DNA of 64,000 bases from Brachionus manjavacas (GCA_019054805.1 JAHQIY010000002.1:2542001-2606000); one strand, 5' to 3'; numbered from the stretch's first letter, positions 31,928 through 42,969 are shown. Made by a program: numbers and translations. Notes: generated from the letters alone by a model not told the origin.

Positions 31928-33284
31928 GATAAAAGTTTTTTATAAAAATACTCCGTTTTTTTCAAATAGAAGCTAAATATGAGTAAATGTGACTTAATTT
32001 CATTTATTTATTAAAATTAATTTCAAGCATGTTTTGACAAGAGATGAAAGACGAAAATTTTCATGAAATTTTCAAAAGTAATTTTCATAATAATTGAGCA
32101 TATTTTAAAAGTAATTTGGAATTTATTTCTGATTACAAGGTTAAGCTTTATTAAAAGATTGTTGTCATAGATATGTTACAGCATAAAAAATTTAAATGAG
32201 TTATCTTCTTAATATTTAATATATTTTTCAATTTTAATTTTGTAAACTATTTAATCTGTTTTAATTGAATTTTAGAAACTCTCTATTCTAGATGAGTAAA
32301 AATAAATGCGTAAATCAAAAAAAATTTTCGAGCTTGATTGAAATAAACTAGGGCCAGATTTGCTCACAGAGACTTACATTCTTATTTCAAAGCTCAGAAT
32401 TTTTTATTTTGGGAAAATTTATTTCAAAATGGCAAGATATTTTTTCTATTTTACATTTTTAATACATTTTAAAGTAAAAATAACCCAATTAAGAATTGGT
32501 TTTATTAATAAAAATGAAACGGGACAGGATGATATTCAAATAAAATCTAATCATATTTTAATAAAATCTAATCATTTGAAAGTTTTTCCGGTTATCTTTT
32601 TAAAAATTGAAATATCTTTATTGCACTTTTTAATTTTTTTCGAAATTTTGGAAACAAATTTTAGACAAATTTTTAGAGAATTATCAGACATTTTTTTGAA
32701 TTTTTACCCTAATAAAGTTAGTAGTAGTAATAAAGTTCAATATATTTTGTTCGATTTAGTTTTTTAATTTAAAAAAAAATAAATAAAGTTTAAATCAATG
32801 AATATAATCACTTTTTTCGTGCATTAAAGATTATTCTTTTTTTTTAATTTTCAACATCAATCCTTGTTTGTTTTCAATTAAAATATTTATTTTATTTTTT
32901 TTTCTTAAATTTAAGAGTAACAGCTTGGCGTAATGGTCCAATTGAAGAAATTTGAATTCTTTGAGCACAGCACAAGTCTCAGTTGGAACAATTATTTCTA
33001 AAAAAACTTGGAAAACTTGGTGAGATAAAAAAACTCAGAATGGAGAACTTAAACAGCGCTAAAAATAAAGATCTTTTTTCTTTTTAAAATAGCAAAAGTA
33101 GCATTTAGCAAACATTGTTAATGAGAGTGCTAATCATTTGAACAATGATGCTCTCAAAAAGTCAATATTTGAAAAATGTTCAGTATTTTTTATTATCTTG
33201 ATTAAATATTTGATATGAATTAAAATTACTGATCAAAATAATAAAAAAATTGTTACCATTAAAGCATTAATATTAATATTGAAA
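31928..33284. other. Intergenic region upstream of PARP3
   Basis: A 135-codon AT-rich frame at 32360-32767 (+) is mostly Phe/Ile/Lys and shows no domain, so I treat it as chance. An 11-bp match to the TTAA MITE end (CGTAATGGTCC at 32929) is isolated. Nothing else is seen. Confidence 0.3.
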
Positions 33285-33510
33285 CTTGCAAAAAATATAT
33301 CCTTAAATAAAGAAGAAACAGAATCGTTACCATGCAAAATGTATCAAAAAATGGCTTAAGGTATATATTTTTTTTAAAGGAAAAAAATATTAGTTTTGTT
33401 GTTGAGGCAAGTAGAAAATGTTCTCTGTGACAAGAAGATGCTATTCGTGTAGATTAATCACGAAGTTCATCAGAGAATTGTATAAAAAAGTTTACTTAAT
33501 TTTCATTTTT
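33285..33510 (+). pseudogene. Truncated third copy of the RING-H2 gene family
   Basis: The frame gives LNKEETESLPC (compare KGEIESLPC in RING B), then jumps directly to KCIKKWLK, a GTATATATTTTTTTT intron start as in RING B, then ASRKCSL-stop-QEDAIRVD. The 3' flank CAGAGAATTGTATAAAAAA also matches RING B downstream of its stop. The central finger (most zinc ligands) is deleted and one Cys codon is TGA. The intron is present, so this is a DNA-level duplication, not a retrocopy. Confidence 0.8.
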
Positions 33511-33639
33511 TTTTAATTTTAATAATATTTTAATTATATTTTTAAAAAATGGGGTTTTCTTAATAGATTTAAGAAAAAATCGTCATTGATTTTACCAGAG
33601 CTGGTCTTTGAAAGAAAATATGCACTAAAACCGAAGATC

Positions 33640-33955
33640 TACAGAATAAATAAATTCAAACTACAGAAAATACAAAGCAAGATTTTGAGAATTTTAAAAA
33701 ATTTCCACTTAAAACGAGAACAGAGGAGATCCACAAGGCCTTGAAGATTTAAAATCTATGATGAGTCTGACATGATGGTCTAATTTTCAAGCTTATTAAA
33801 ATGAATGTTCCACACTAATTCAGAGTAAGCGTTAATAACAACTTAAGTAATGAATATCCAATTACAGCAGTTGTCCCTCAAGGGTCAGTTATTAGTCTCT
33901 TACTATTCAGCATATTTATCAGCGTTATTCCTAGAAGAAATAATAATTGAATAAA
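33640..33955 (+). pseudogene. LINE reverse transcriptase scrap
   Basis: The readable part is NNNLSNEYPITAVVPQGSVI then SLLLFSIFI (33828-33940), corresponding to 'DHLSDEYQITAGVPQGSVIS' in the copy at 27431. The upstream part is out of frame. It is followed by A/T-rich sequence. Confidence 0.7.
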
Positions 33956-34039
33956 AAAAATATGTATATTTTTTTATAAAATAATTTTTTAATTTATAAA
34001 AATTAATTAAAAAAAATTAATAAAAATAAATTTTTTCAA

Positions 34040-35620
34040 ATATTAAACGATCGACGCGTTTCGACCAAAAGTGGCCTTCTTCAGGATCTAAATTCTGAGA
34101 ATAATGCTGATTTGTTTTTAAATCTTTTAAAAAAAGAATATAAACACATATTATGAAAATATTCTTATAAATCAAAGATTAAGAATAAAATTTCATGAAA
34201 ATGAAAAATAAAAGAAAACATTTTTTATATATTTTTCTTTAGTTTGCAACACAGTGTATAATCATTTTGAAAAAGAAGCAAAACTTAGAGTTTTTATATA
34301 TTCAATTTTTGGTATTTTTTTATTTAACCAAGAAATTTGAAATTTTAGAAAAATATTTATCAACTCAGTTTCTGTTGATAGTCTTTTTAATTTATTATGT
34401 AAATTTGATTTAAAAATAAAATAATTTAAATCATCCAGTGAATGATTAAGACTATTAAAGTGAATAGATACTTCAGAAAGTTTATCAAAGCTACTTAAAG
34501 ATTTCCTTAAATTCTGTCTAAAATAATTAATGTTATAAAAATGTTGTCCAATTATTTCTTTAGCTTTTCTAACTGATTCACCTTTATAAAAACATTGCAT
34601 TTTAAACATTTTATAATATACACAACCCCGCTTGATTCACAAGTAGAGTTGTTTTGAAATGGGATACAAAATTTTAATTAAAAGTTTTACTAGTAAACTT
34701 ACAAAATATACAATTATTTAAATTACACTTATTATTGAAAAATTTAATATGGTTATTTAGTTTAAAATTCAAAATTAAATGAGAACCTAAATTTTTACCC
34801 AACTTATTAACAATTAAAAATTTACTATATTTAATGTAAACTATTTCATTCTTTATTTTTAACATTGAGTTTTTTATAATTGTGGTTAATTAATTTAAGT
34901 TCGAGTCATAATTAATGAAAAATTTTAGATCGGTGTTTTTTGAATTTATTTTATTTTTATAAGGTAGTAGCTCGTTTCTTTTTTATTTTCTATAGATCGA
35001 CTAATTCCTAAAACTTTATTGAAATCATAACCTTGTTTTACTAAATTCAAAATAAAATTCCTAGACTGATGTTAGTGTTCAATATAAAATGAACAATACT
35101 TCTTATTCTAATAAAAAGAGAAGTAGGAATATTATCAAAAATATGACTTGGATGATTAGAAATTGGCATTAGATAGCTGCAAAGATTCGTTGGCTTAATA
35201 TAAAGATCAAAAATTATTTTCTTTAAAATTGGTTCATATTTAATTTTGAGATCTAAAAAGTTCACTATATTATCTTTAACAATGTTTAATTTTTTTTTCA
35301 AATCTTCTAAATCAATTTTAAAAATAGAAGCTATAAAGATATCAATAAATCAATAAATCTTTTATATAATATTGAACTATTTAGAGAGACACAGTTTTTT
35401 TCCAAAATAAACAAGTAAATGTTTGCTACTGCAGGACCACATTTACAGCCCATTGGTAAACCTAGTATTTGTAAGTACAAGTCATTATTAAACTTAAAAT
35501 TCCGATAATCGAGGATATCTAGTATAAATTTAGTTCCGAGAAAAACGGAAGAATTAAGATTAAATGAGTTAAAAGATAAAACATTATCAATATTTAAAAA
35601 TTTATTGCCAGATTATTAAC
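34040..35620 (-). mobile_element. Degenerate Penelope-like retroelement with GIY-YIG endonuclease region
   Basis: Minus-strand reading from 35600: FKFNNDLYLQILGLPMGCKC GPAVANIYLFILE (RT motif), then YKRFID with the expected second Asp lost (35350), then VNFLDLKIKYEPILKKIIFD LYIKPT and SNHPSHIFDNIPTSLFIRIR (thumb, 35130-35270), then a Cys-rich CNLNNCIFCKF near 34720. Next is QCFYKGESVRKAKEIIGQHF (34550-34600), the GIY-YIG nuclease core pattern, and a C-terminus ending at 34262. Several frames are broken and the 5' end is missing. RT plus C-terminal GIY-YIG is diagnostic of Penelope-like elements. Confidence 0.75.
34049..34088 (-). ncRNA. Hammerhead-ribozyme-like motif at the 3' end of the Penelope-like element
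   Basis: On the minus strand: GATC (34085-34088, stem I 5'), CTGAAGA (34078-34084, matching CUGANGA), one A, GGCCA (stem II), CTTT loop, TGGTC (stem II 3'), GAAA (34059-34062), CGCG (tiny stem III), TC, GATC (34049-34052, stem I 3'). Stem I pairs GATC with GATC and stem II pairs five bases with one G-T. The deviation from the classical core is the extra A between CUGAAGA and stem II. Penelope-like elements are known to carry minimal type-I hammerheads. Activity is unknown. Confidence 0.5.
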
Positions 35621-36594
35621 TTAAGATTAAAATGTTTATCAACACTTCTTTCTACTTAAATTTGATATTTTATTACAACATATACAAAAATAAATATTTT
35701 GAAATTAAACCTCCTCTCCCCTTTTTGAACTGAGCCCATCAATGTTTCAGCACATTTTTTAGAAAATAAAGGCTCGTTACTCGCATATTTTAAACTCTGC
35801 TTCCTCTATCTTAAACAATTGAACCAAAAGAACACACACAAAATTTAAAGCACCATTCGATAATGATAAAGGTAATTTTTCTGAATTCTAAATTCAACAC
35901 AAATTAAAAGGTAATGCTACTCTTTTTATTTTTAATTCCTTCGGTCATATTTCCATAACTTAAACACGGCAAAATTTCAATCAAATTACTCTTAAAATAC
36001 GATTTTATTTTTCAAAAAATACTTAATTTTGCATTAATCTTGAGGGCTAAAAGAATTCTAAAGCCATTCAGCGCTGCTCTGGGGAAATCCGCATAATTAT
36101 TTTTTAAACAAATAGATAAGTAATTATGTGTTTATTATTTTTTTTAAAATAAACTGACTTGGCCATAATTTTTCTTGTTTTGTCTTATCTTTAAATCACT
36201 TGTTAAAAAATAAAATGGCAATTTTGGAATACATTGACAAATCTTTATTTGATCAATGCCATCCAAAAAAAAAATTAATGAATTCTCAAAACCTTGATTG
36301 CGAAAATATTTCGCCTTCACAAATAACAACAGCACTATCATCGAAACCTCTTTCATTAGGGAAAAATCATTGTAGCAAGGTTAACGTGGAATAAAAGACA
36401 GAAAAAAGATAATAAACGACTAAACAAATAACTCAATAATTTCAAAATGTAATGTGTCTATAAATTCTTTTTTCTTAATCAATTGTACCTATTTATTTAA
36501 TTACTCATCTCTTATTAGTTTTTTACACTATTGTACCATTATTTAATTTATTTTTTAATTTATTTCTTGTTAATGACTATGTTTTTTGAATTAT
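35621..36594. other. Intergenic, weak ORF at 36214-36393
   Basis: A 59-codon frame beginning ATGGCAATTTTGGAATACAT has a less A/T-only composition but no recognisable domain. I give it low weight. A 30-base sequence at 35773-35803 recurs inverted at 41262-41290. Confidence 0.25.
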
Positions 36595-37795
36595 TTTAAA
36601 TCTACTCAGCAATGAAGAATAAGAAGCCAGTTGATATTATATTCTTCGATTTTGCCAAAGCTTTCGACAAGGTGCCTCATGGCAGGTTGATAAAAAAGCT
36701 AAGTACTGTTGGCATCCAAGGTCAAATTCTCGACTGGATAAAAGATTTCCTGGAGGGCAGGAAGCAGCGTGTGGTTCTAGGTCCGCACGCTTCAAATTGG
36801 AAAGATGTCACTTCGGGTGTACCTCAAGGTAGTGTGTTAGGTCCAATTCTCTTCGCAATCTTCATCAATGACCTACCAAGCCACTTGATACACACAAGCA
36901 AGCTTTTTGCCGATGATCTAAAAATAATAGCGCAGGTGGAATCCGAGGAGGCGGTGAATAGTCTTCAAGCTGATTTGGACACAGTGGCTGAATGGTGTTG
37001 GACTTGGTTGATGGAAGCAAACGAGTCTAAAATTAAGGTTATGAATATCGGTAGCAACAAGCATGTAGCAGAAACCAGGTCTTATACGCTAAAAAAGAAG
37101 GATGGCTCTCGCATTTTGCTTCAAAACACATCGGAAGAACGCGACCTGGGCATCATTCTCACGCCTAATTTTAAGTTCAGCTCACAGTCCGCTCATGCCG
37201 CATCAAAAGCTAACCAAATTCTAGGAATGTTAAAAAACACATTCGTTTCTAGGGATGTAGAACTATGGGCCTCACTCTATCGCACCTACATTCGTCCGCA
37301 TCTGGAGTTTTCAGTGTCGGCTTGGAACCCGTACCTCAGGAAGGATATAAATACCCTTGAAAAAGTTCAGAGGAGAGTAACGAGAGTCCCCACTGCCTTG
37401 AAAGGCATGGAGTACGAGAACAGACTTGAGAGGATGGGTCTTACATCTTTGGAGACAAGACGACAACGTGGTGACTTAATTCAACTATACAAAGTCAGCA
37501 GAGGCAAAGATGACATAACGTGGCACAACGAGCCAAATTGGTCGGCTCCGAGAGACACGAAGAGAAGTCAACTACGGCGTGAGATCGTGGCATCTTGTCA
37601 GCAAAGACACAACTTCTTCATCAATCGAATAGCTAATGAATGGAACGAACTGCCAGACGACATAGTCGCAACTGAGACCGTGGACTCCTTTAAAATCAAA
37701 TACGACCATTATCAATTAAGACGACCGCTTTGAGGGGCATCCCTGCGAGTTATCTCGCCACGCGGTCTTACTACTACTACTACTACTACTTCTCA
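36595..37795 (+). mobile_element. 5'-truncated LINE (CR1/Jockey-type) with intact remaining ORF
   Basis: The element starts abruptly inside the RT at about 36595-36612 and ends after the stop at 37733 with a short 3'UTR (GGGGCATCCCTGCGAGTTAT) and a TACTACTAC/ACT microsatellite tail (37769-37790). It is noticeably more GC-rich and better preserved than other LINEs here, so it is probably the youngest. I did not find a clear target duplication. Confidence 0.85.
36612..37733 (+). CDS. LINE reverse transcriptase, C-terminal two thirds, open frame
   Basis: The 373 codons carry no stop. Motifs: PVDIIFFDFAKAFDKVPHGR (RT block with the first catalytic Asp), TSGVPQGSVLGPILFAIFIN DLP, KLFADDLKII (the FADD catalytic pair intact), a thumb region, then YIRPHLEFSVSAWNPYLRKD and the basic C-terminus SQLRREIVASCQQRHNFF. 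The fragment begins at the RT block, so the endonuclease, the fingers and the true start are missing. The given ATG is just the first in frame. It cannot act alone but could have been mobilised recently. Confidence 0.88.
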   Translation: MKNKKPVDIIFFDFAKAFDKVPHGRLIKKLSTVGIQGQILDWIKDFLEGRKQRVVLGPHASNWKDVTSGVPQGSVLGPILFAIFINDLPSHLIHTSKLFADDLKIIAQVESEEAVNSLQADLDTVAEWCWTWLMEANESKIKVMNIGSNKHVAETRSYTLKKKDGSRILLQNTSEERDLGIILTPNFKFSSQSAHAASKANQILGMLKNTFVSRDVELWASLYRTYIRPHLEFSVSAWNPYLRKDINTLEKVQRRVTRVPTALKGMEYENRLERMGLTSLETRRQRGDLIQLYKVSRGKDDITWHNEPNWSAPRDTKRSQLRREIVASCQQRHNFFINRIANEWNELPDDIVATETVDSFKIKYDHYQLRRPL

Positions 37796-37904
37796 ACTTA
37801 TCAATCTGTATAATCTCTCGTATTCGTCTTGTTCCTCAGTTTCGTCTCTGTAACTTTCATTGTAGTTTATTAATTTTTCCTCTCGATTTTTGCGCAATTA
37901 GCAT

Positions 37905-38110
37905 CAAATTCGCTCGCAGCTTACAAAATGTGAAGTAAGGCGAAACTTCCTATCTAACAGAATAATTAATAAATGGAATACGTTATCAACGTCGGTTGTT
38001 ACAGCATGTTCGATCAATCAGTTCAAAAACTAACTAGACTAAAAGAATTAAAAGTCTGCTATAGAGGGACTACGTTAGTCGTTCTGCTTTGTTAATATAG
38101 TTAAACTAAA
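37905..38110 (+). mobile_element. LINE 3' tail fragment, plus-strand member of an inverted pair
   Basis: The frame reads CEVRRNFLSNRIINKWNTLS then INQFKN and a stop, matching the last residues of CR1/Jockey RTs. It ends in an ATTATTATTATT tail near 38124. The segment 37910-37985 is repeated in inverted orientation at 38261-38345. Confidence 0.65.
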
Positions 38111-38260
38111 TCGACCGTAGAATACAAACTATTATTATTATTATTTAATTATTTGTTATAATAATTAAATAATAATAAAGACCTACAGCAAGCGAGCTTG
38201 CGGAGATGGCTTACTCGAGAGCCATCTATGCTAATCGAGAGCCATCTATGCCATCTATTT

Positions 38261-38710
38261 TAACGTATTCCATTTATTAATTATTCTGTTAGATAGGAAG
38301 TTTCGCCTTACTTCACATTTTGTAAGCTGCGAGCGAATTTGATGCTTAGCTCGCCTAACACCTCCACTTGGACCATCATTATTCACTGAAGCACTTAACC
38401 CTGCATCATAATACAAATTGACTAGATTGAATTTGTTTTAAATTTTATAAAATTGTATCAAATCTCCACGCTGTCGCCTTTCTTTTAGAGTTTCTAATCC
38501 CAGATTAGCTAGCCTAGACTCATAATTCAAATTTCTAATTTGTGGAACTAATTTCGTCTTCGAACTTGTTCTAGTTTAAATATATCCTTTTCTAAGTAAG
38601 GATTCCAGGCAGCCACAAAGTATTCTTGATGCGGTCTAACATTTGTTTTGTAAAGTTGCAAGAATGATTGGACACCCCAATACACAAATTTTTTCTTGAG
38701 CATTCCAAGT
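38261..38710 (-). mobile_element. LINE C-terminal fragment, minus-strand member of the inverted pair
   Basis: From 38710 leftward: LLGMLKKKFVYWGVQSFLQL, NVRPHQEYFVAAWNPYLEKD, FKLEQV, then a frame break near 38560 and a degraded tail to 38261 that is the reverse complement of 37910-37985. The palindromic centre (about 38121-38175) is TATTATTATTTAATTATT / AATAATTAAATAATAATA. Its right edge coincides exactly with the TIR element at 38711. Confidence 0.7.
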
Positions 38711-39132
38711 AGTGTTGGTGTCCGTGCAAGCGGACAGTAAACGGGCCAAAATTTTCCTAAACCGTGAACGTGACCGTATTAACCGTTCCAATTTTGGCGG
38801 GCTACTTTTTGGCCCGTTTAGCCACCGTTTAAATTTTCGCGGGCGGACAAAGTTCGAAATTTGGCGGGCGGGTTTGTAATTTAATAAGAATACTTTTCTT
38901 TAATAATAAATTAAAAATAATTTTTTAATATTTTTAAAAAAACGGACTTGATTATTATTTTTATTTTATTATTAGTCAAATTTTAAAATAAAGAAATAAT
39001 TAATTGAAAAAAAAATCCCTAAACAAGGGCACAGTCCCGGACCCCTTATTACGTGTTTACATATTTAGGTCGCAACGACCGCGAGTAACCGCCCGTCTAT
39101 TGGACCGGTAAGCTCTGTCCGCATCCAACACT
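38711..39132. mobile_element. GC-rich TIR element, about 420 bp, non-coding
   Basis: The left end AGTGTTGGTGTCCGTGCAAG CGGACAG and the right end (reverse complement AGTGTTGGATGCGGACAGAG) are inverted. The interior has GGGCCAAAAT and GGCGGGCGGG runs (38750-38875) that stand out in this AT-rich genome, and CGACCGCGAGTAACCGCCCG near 39075. The ends resemble hAT (AGTGTTGG...), but I see no 8-bp duplication. The left junction abuts the LINE fragment. Confidence 0.6.
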
Positions 39133-39545
39133 ATTTTTTTTCTTTGTCAATAGATGGCTAATCGACATCATTTAAAAATAAAGAATCTTTGTGATAAGAA
39201 TTTATTTAAATTTAATACATTTCACCTGTGGAACGACAACTAAAATTTTAAATAATTTTTTTAAAATTATTAATCTAAAAATAAAATTAAAGTTAAATTT
39301 ACTTTTGCAAAAATAAGACTGTTAATTTTGAATTCTGAAATATGTTTAGAAAATAAAATTATTTCGAATAACAAATATAAATTAAAAAAATCGTCGCTTC
39401 TCAAAATTCAAAAATTTATATAAGCGTGATTGCAACATTTCAGGATTTTTAAAATTCTTAATTATATTCTTGAAATAAATCTGAATAAACAATTTGCTTC
39501 AATAAAATTTTGGCTCAATAATTTTAGACATTTAAGCTAATAAAA
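39133..39545 (+). other. Upstream flank of TUFM
   Basis: AT-rich, presumably with promoter and 5'UTR. No recognisable box. Confidence 0.3.
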
Positions 39546-40883
39546 ATGGGTTTTATTGCTCTATTTGGCACAAAAGTTCCAATTTTCCAACAAGTCGTCA
39601 AACAAAATAAACAATTATTAATCAATTCATTTAAATTAAACAGTGTGAGATGTCTTTCTTCAGAAAAAATTGCCTATAAGCGTGACAAACCACACTTGAA
39701 CATTGGCACTATTGGTCACGTCGATCATGGTAAAACAACTCTTACGGCAGCTATAACTTGTGTTCTCCAAGATATGAACCTTGCCAGTGCAAAAAAATAT
39801 GAAGAAATCGATAACGCGCCAGAAGAAAAAAAGCGTGGTATCACCATTAATGCTACACATATTGAATATTCAACCCAAAATAGACATTATGGTCACATTG
39901 ATTGTCCAGGTCATGCTGATTATATCAAGAATATGATCACAGGTTCATCTCAAATGGATGGTGCCATTCTTGTAGTAGCCGCCACTGACGGTGTGATGCC
40001 GCAGACCAGAGAGCATTTGCGTTTAGCTAAACAAATTGGAATAGAAAATATAGTTGTTTTTATCAATAAGGCCGATGCTGCTGATAGCGAAATGATCGAA
40101 TTAGTCGAAATGGAACTAAAAGATTTGCTAAAAGAAATAGGCTATGACGCAGATAAAGTTCCATTTATCAGCGGTTCTGCTTTAGCTGCTTTAGAAGATA
40201 AGAGTCCTGAAATAGGCAAAAACGCCATTTTAAAATTAATGGAAACTGTTGATAACCATGTAACTGTGCCAGTAAGAGATGTAAATAAACCATTCTTTTT
40301 ACCCATTGAGCATTCATATGCAATCTCGGGCCGAGGCACTGTTGTTACTGGACGTGTAGAGAGAGGTCTATGCAAAAAAGGAGACCCACTAGAAATAATT
40401 GGCTTTAATAAAGCAATTAAAACAACAGCAAACGGAATTGAGATGTTTCACAAAATATTGGATCAAGCTGAAGCAGGAGATCAATTAGGCATTTTGTTAA
40501 GAGGTATCAAACGAGATGATGTAAGACGTGGTATGGCTTTGATTAAGCCAGGCTCTGGTAAAATGTTCAATCGATTCGAAGCCAAGGTTTATCTAATGAC
40601 CAAAGATGAGGGTGGTCGTGAAAAACCACTCACTCCAACCTACCAACCTCAATTGTACAGCAAAACTTGGGATATTCCAGCAAGAATTAGGTTCCCCGAG
40701 GGAAAAGAGCTCGTAATGCCTGGAGAAGATGTGACTATGACTTTTATTATAAACAAAAGAATGATGTTGGAAAAAGGACAACGTTTTCAGATTAGAGACT
40801 CAAAAACAACTATTGGTTCAGGTGTTGTTATAAATTTATTATCTGATGTCTCCGATCAGGAAATCGAAGATTTGTGGAACTAA
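39546..40883 (+). CDS. TUFM: Mitochondrial elongation factor Tu, 445 residues, intronless
   Basis: The N-terminal about 45 residues ([20 protein letters not shown]...) are basic and hydrophobic, a mitochondrial presequence. The GTPase domain follows: GHVDHGKT (G1, about residue 57), RGITI (G2), DCPGHAD (G3), NKAD (G4) and SGSAL (G5). Domain II has [14 protein letters not shown] and domain III ends ...[11 protein letters not shown]. Length matches animal TUFM (about 450). EF-Tu carries aminoacyl-tRNA to the mitochondrial ribosome as a GTP complex. The single exon contrasts with its multi-exon neighbours. The start is the first ATG and gives the expected presequence. Confidence 0.97.
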   Translation: MGFIALFGTKVPIFQQVVKQNKQLLINSFKLNSVRCLSSEKIAYKRDKPHLNIGTIGHVDHGKTTLTAAITCVLQDMNLASAKKYEEIDNAPEEKKRGITINATHIEYSTQNRHYGHIDCPGHADYIKNMITGSSQMDGAILVVAATDGVMPQTREHLRLAKQIGIENIVVFINKADAADSEMIELVEMELKDLLKEIGYDADKVPFISGSALAALEDKSPEIGKNAILKLMETVDNHVTVPVRDVNKPFFLPIEHSYAISGRGTVVTGRVERGLCKKGDPLEIIGFNKAIKTTANGIEMFHKILDQAEAGDQLGILLRGIKRDDVRRGMALIKPGSGKMFNRFEAKVYLMTKDEGGREKPLTPTYQPQLYSKTWDIPARIRFPEGKELVMPGEDVTMTFIINKRMMLEKGQRFQIRDSKTTIGSGVVINLLSDVSDQEIEDLWN

Positions 40884-41397
40884 GATATTTAGAATTTTAA
40901 TTAAAAATTAGATTTAATTTTTAGTTTTTTACTTAATAAAAATTCAACAATATAAATTTTTATGTATGAAAAGTAGTTTCTAAGCAAAAAAATTGGATAT
41001 TAATAAATTTCACAAAAAAAAACTCAATAGAAAACAAATTTTTTGCAAGCCTTTCTTTAAATTCAAAATAAGAAAATATAATTTAATGTAATTGATGATT
41101 TTCAGGTTAATTTTGGGTATTGGGTGAACCAACAAGCCAAAAAAGGCAGAATTAAAAAAAATTGGCAAAATAAGTTAGGTTTCGTGATACTCGGTGCTTA
41201 AAGAGAGAAGAAATGGAAAAAATCACGTTGCAATTTTCTTGACAATTTAAAAAAAATATTGAAAGCAGAGCTTTATATGCGAGTAACGAGAAGATAATCT
41301 TTTTTTATCGAAAAATATAATATAGATCAATCTAAAAAGAATTTCGATATTTTTTAAATTTCTAAAATTCTCAAAAGACTAAAATTCTATAAAGACT
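40884..41397. other. Downstream flank of TUFM
   Basis: It contains AATAAAAATTC near 40936 as a possible polyadenylation signal region. At 41262-41290 it contains the inverted partner of 35773-35803. No gene. Confidence 0.3.
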
Positions 41398-41597
41398 TTA
41401 ATTTTTCAATAAAGCTTTTATTGCCTTATTTGGTCTCCCTCTTTTACGTTTTTTCGCCAATCGGGAAATATTTTGCTGCTGCTGTTTTGATTTATCCTGG
41501 TTGCAAGACTGACTAAATGTTTGCACATGTACTGCTTAAAAAAATTTCGACAGGTGTATTTATCTTTTTTCAATTGACAGCCATACCACTTCCATTA
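41398..41597 (-). pseudogene. SWIM zinc-finger tail of a MULE-type transposase, frameshifted
   Basis: Minus-strand frame 1: WKWYGCQLKKDKYTCRNFFK QYMCKHLVSLATR, where C..RNFFKQYMCKHL is the SWIM pattern (CxC...CxH). The frame then shifts to NISRLAKKRKRGRPNKAIKA LLKN and stops at 41398. The RGRPxKAxKAL tail follows the SWIM finger in many Mutator-like transposases. Only this end remains. Confidence 0.6.
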
Positions 41598-42969
41598 GAG
41601 AGATAGATTCAAGATCTAAATAGTGAATAGTGATCTAGATAGCCTTTCTCGGCCACTGTCGAATAACAAATTTCAAAAAGTGTAAATTTAGTTTTAAACT
41701 TTTAAAACTGAGCAGTTATTCTAGTAAGAAATGAGCCTAATTTTTTGTTTCATTTTAAAAAACAGCGTTGAAAAATACGATTTTTTAAATAAATTTGGTT
41801 GAGTTAGCTTTGCAATTTTTTTAATAAAATATTTTCCAAAATGAATCTTTTAATCGGGTAACTTTAGAATAAATGAAATCAACAAAATAAAATAAAATTT
41901 TAATTTCAAGAATTTAATTATTTGATTTTTTTATTAAAATATTTAATTGTGTGATTTTACTCAAAATATTAGAGATTATCTAGATTTTTTTTAATTAACA
42001 GATTTAGGCCCGCAGTTTTAAATTAAACAAATTCCCTTTGAAATTATGGTCAGCTGCTTATCGAAATTCAAATTTAATGGTCAACATCGTTTAAACATTG
42101 GTATTAATTTCAAACTGTAGTTCATAAATTTCTTGGTAATTAATATCTAGTCATTCAAAACAAATAAGCATTTTTTTTCCTTATTTATAAACTCTTAGAA
42201 ATATTAAACTAAGAATTACTCTAAAAGTTATTTCATTGAATTACAATTTTTTTTTAAAAAGCCATTATTAAATTTGTAATGATTTTGCTTTATTAAACAA
42301 TTAGATCAAAAAAAGTTCATCTCGGAAATGAAAATTAAAAAAATAAATAATTAGATAAATATCAATAATTATTTTTTTAGCGTTTTATATTTAATTTACA
42401 GTATTTTGAATGATATTAAGACATTAAAATTGCGGTTTTTAATGGTTCACGTTTAAACCCACTTTAAGTAAATAATAATTTCAGTATTAAGCAAAATCAC
42501 AGTAAAATTAATTTGAGAAATTTGAACTGAAATCGCAGTTTTATGCTGAAATTTTTATTCATTTTATAATTTTAAACTTATCGTTTTTCAGTAGATAAAT
42601 AATTTATGAATAAAATTTTTTAAAATTGCAGAAATGTTATAAGAGAAAAAGTAACCAATTTTTATTTTCAACAAATGAAAAGCAAAAATTGATGACTTTA
42701 AAATGCATAAAATTTAAATAAAAATTTATTAAATTCGAGATATTTTGAATAAAAATTTGCTTCGTTAATATTTTGAATAGATTAAGTTTTAAAAATAATT
42801 TAGCTTGCAAGAGTTTTTAGAATAATTCAAATGTATTCTAAATGTTATGTTCAAAACTCATTAAAATTTTCAAATTAAAAACACTCAATTTTACGCCATC
42901 TGTCTTTGTTTAAAACAATTTTTTAGTAGAAAATTTAGATAATTTGAAAACAGTAACTGAATTACAAGA
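41598..42969. other. Intergenic, no gene seen
   Basis: About 1.4 kb of AT-rich sequence without domains, TIRs or tandem repeats that I could identify. It contains the CYB5R promoter by position. Confidence 0.3.

Noticed and set aside
32360..32767. 135-codon plus-strand ORF as a gene
   Set aside because: Composition is almost only Phe/Ile/Lys/Asn, as expected from AT-rich noncoding DNA. No domain and no splice context.
36214..36393. 59-codon ORF starting ATGGCAATTTTGG as a gene
   Set aside because: No domain, no clear splice partner, and immediately upstream of a LINE insertion. Kept only as a weak note in the intergenic entry.
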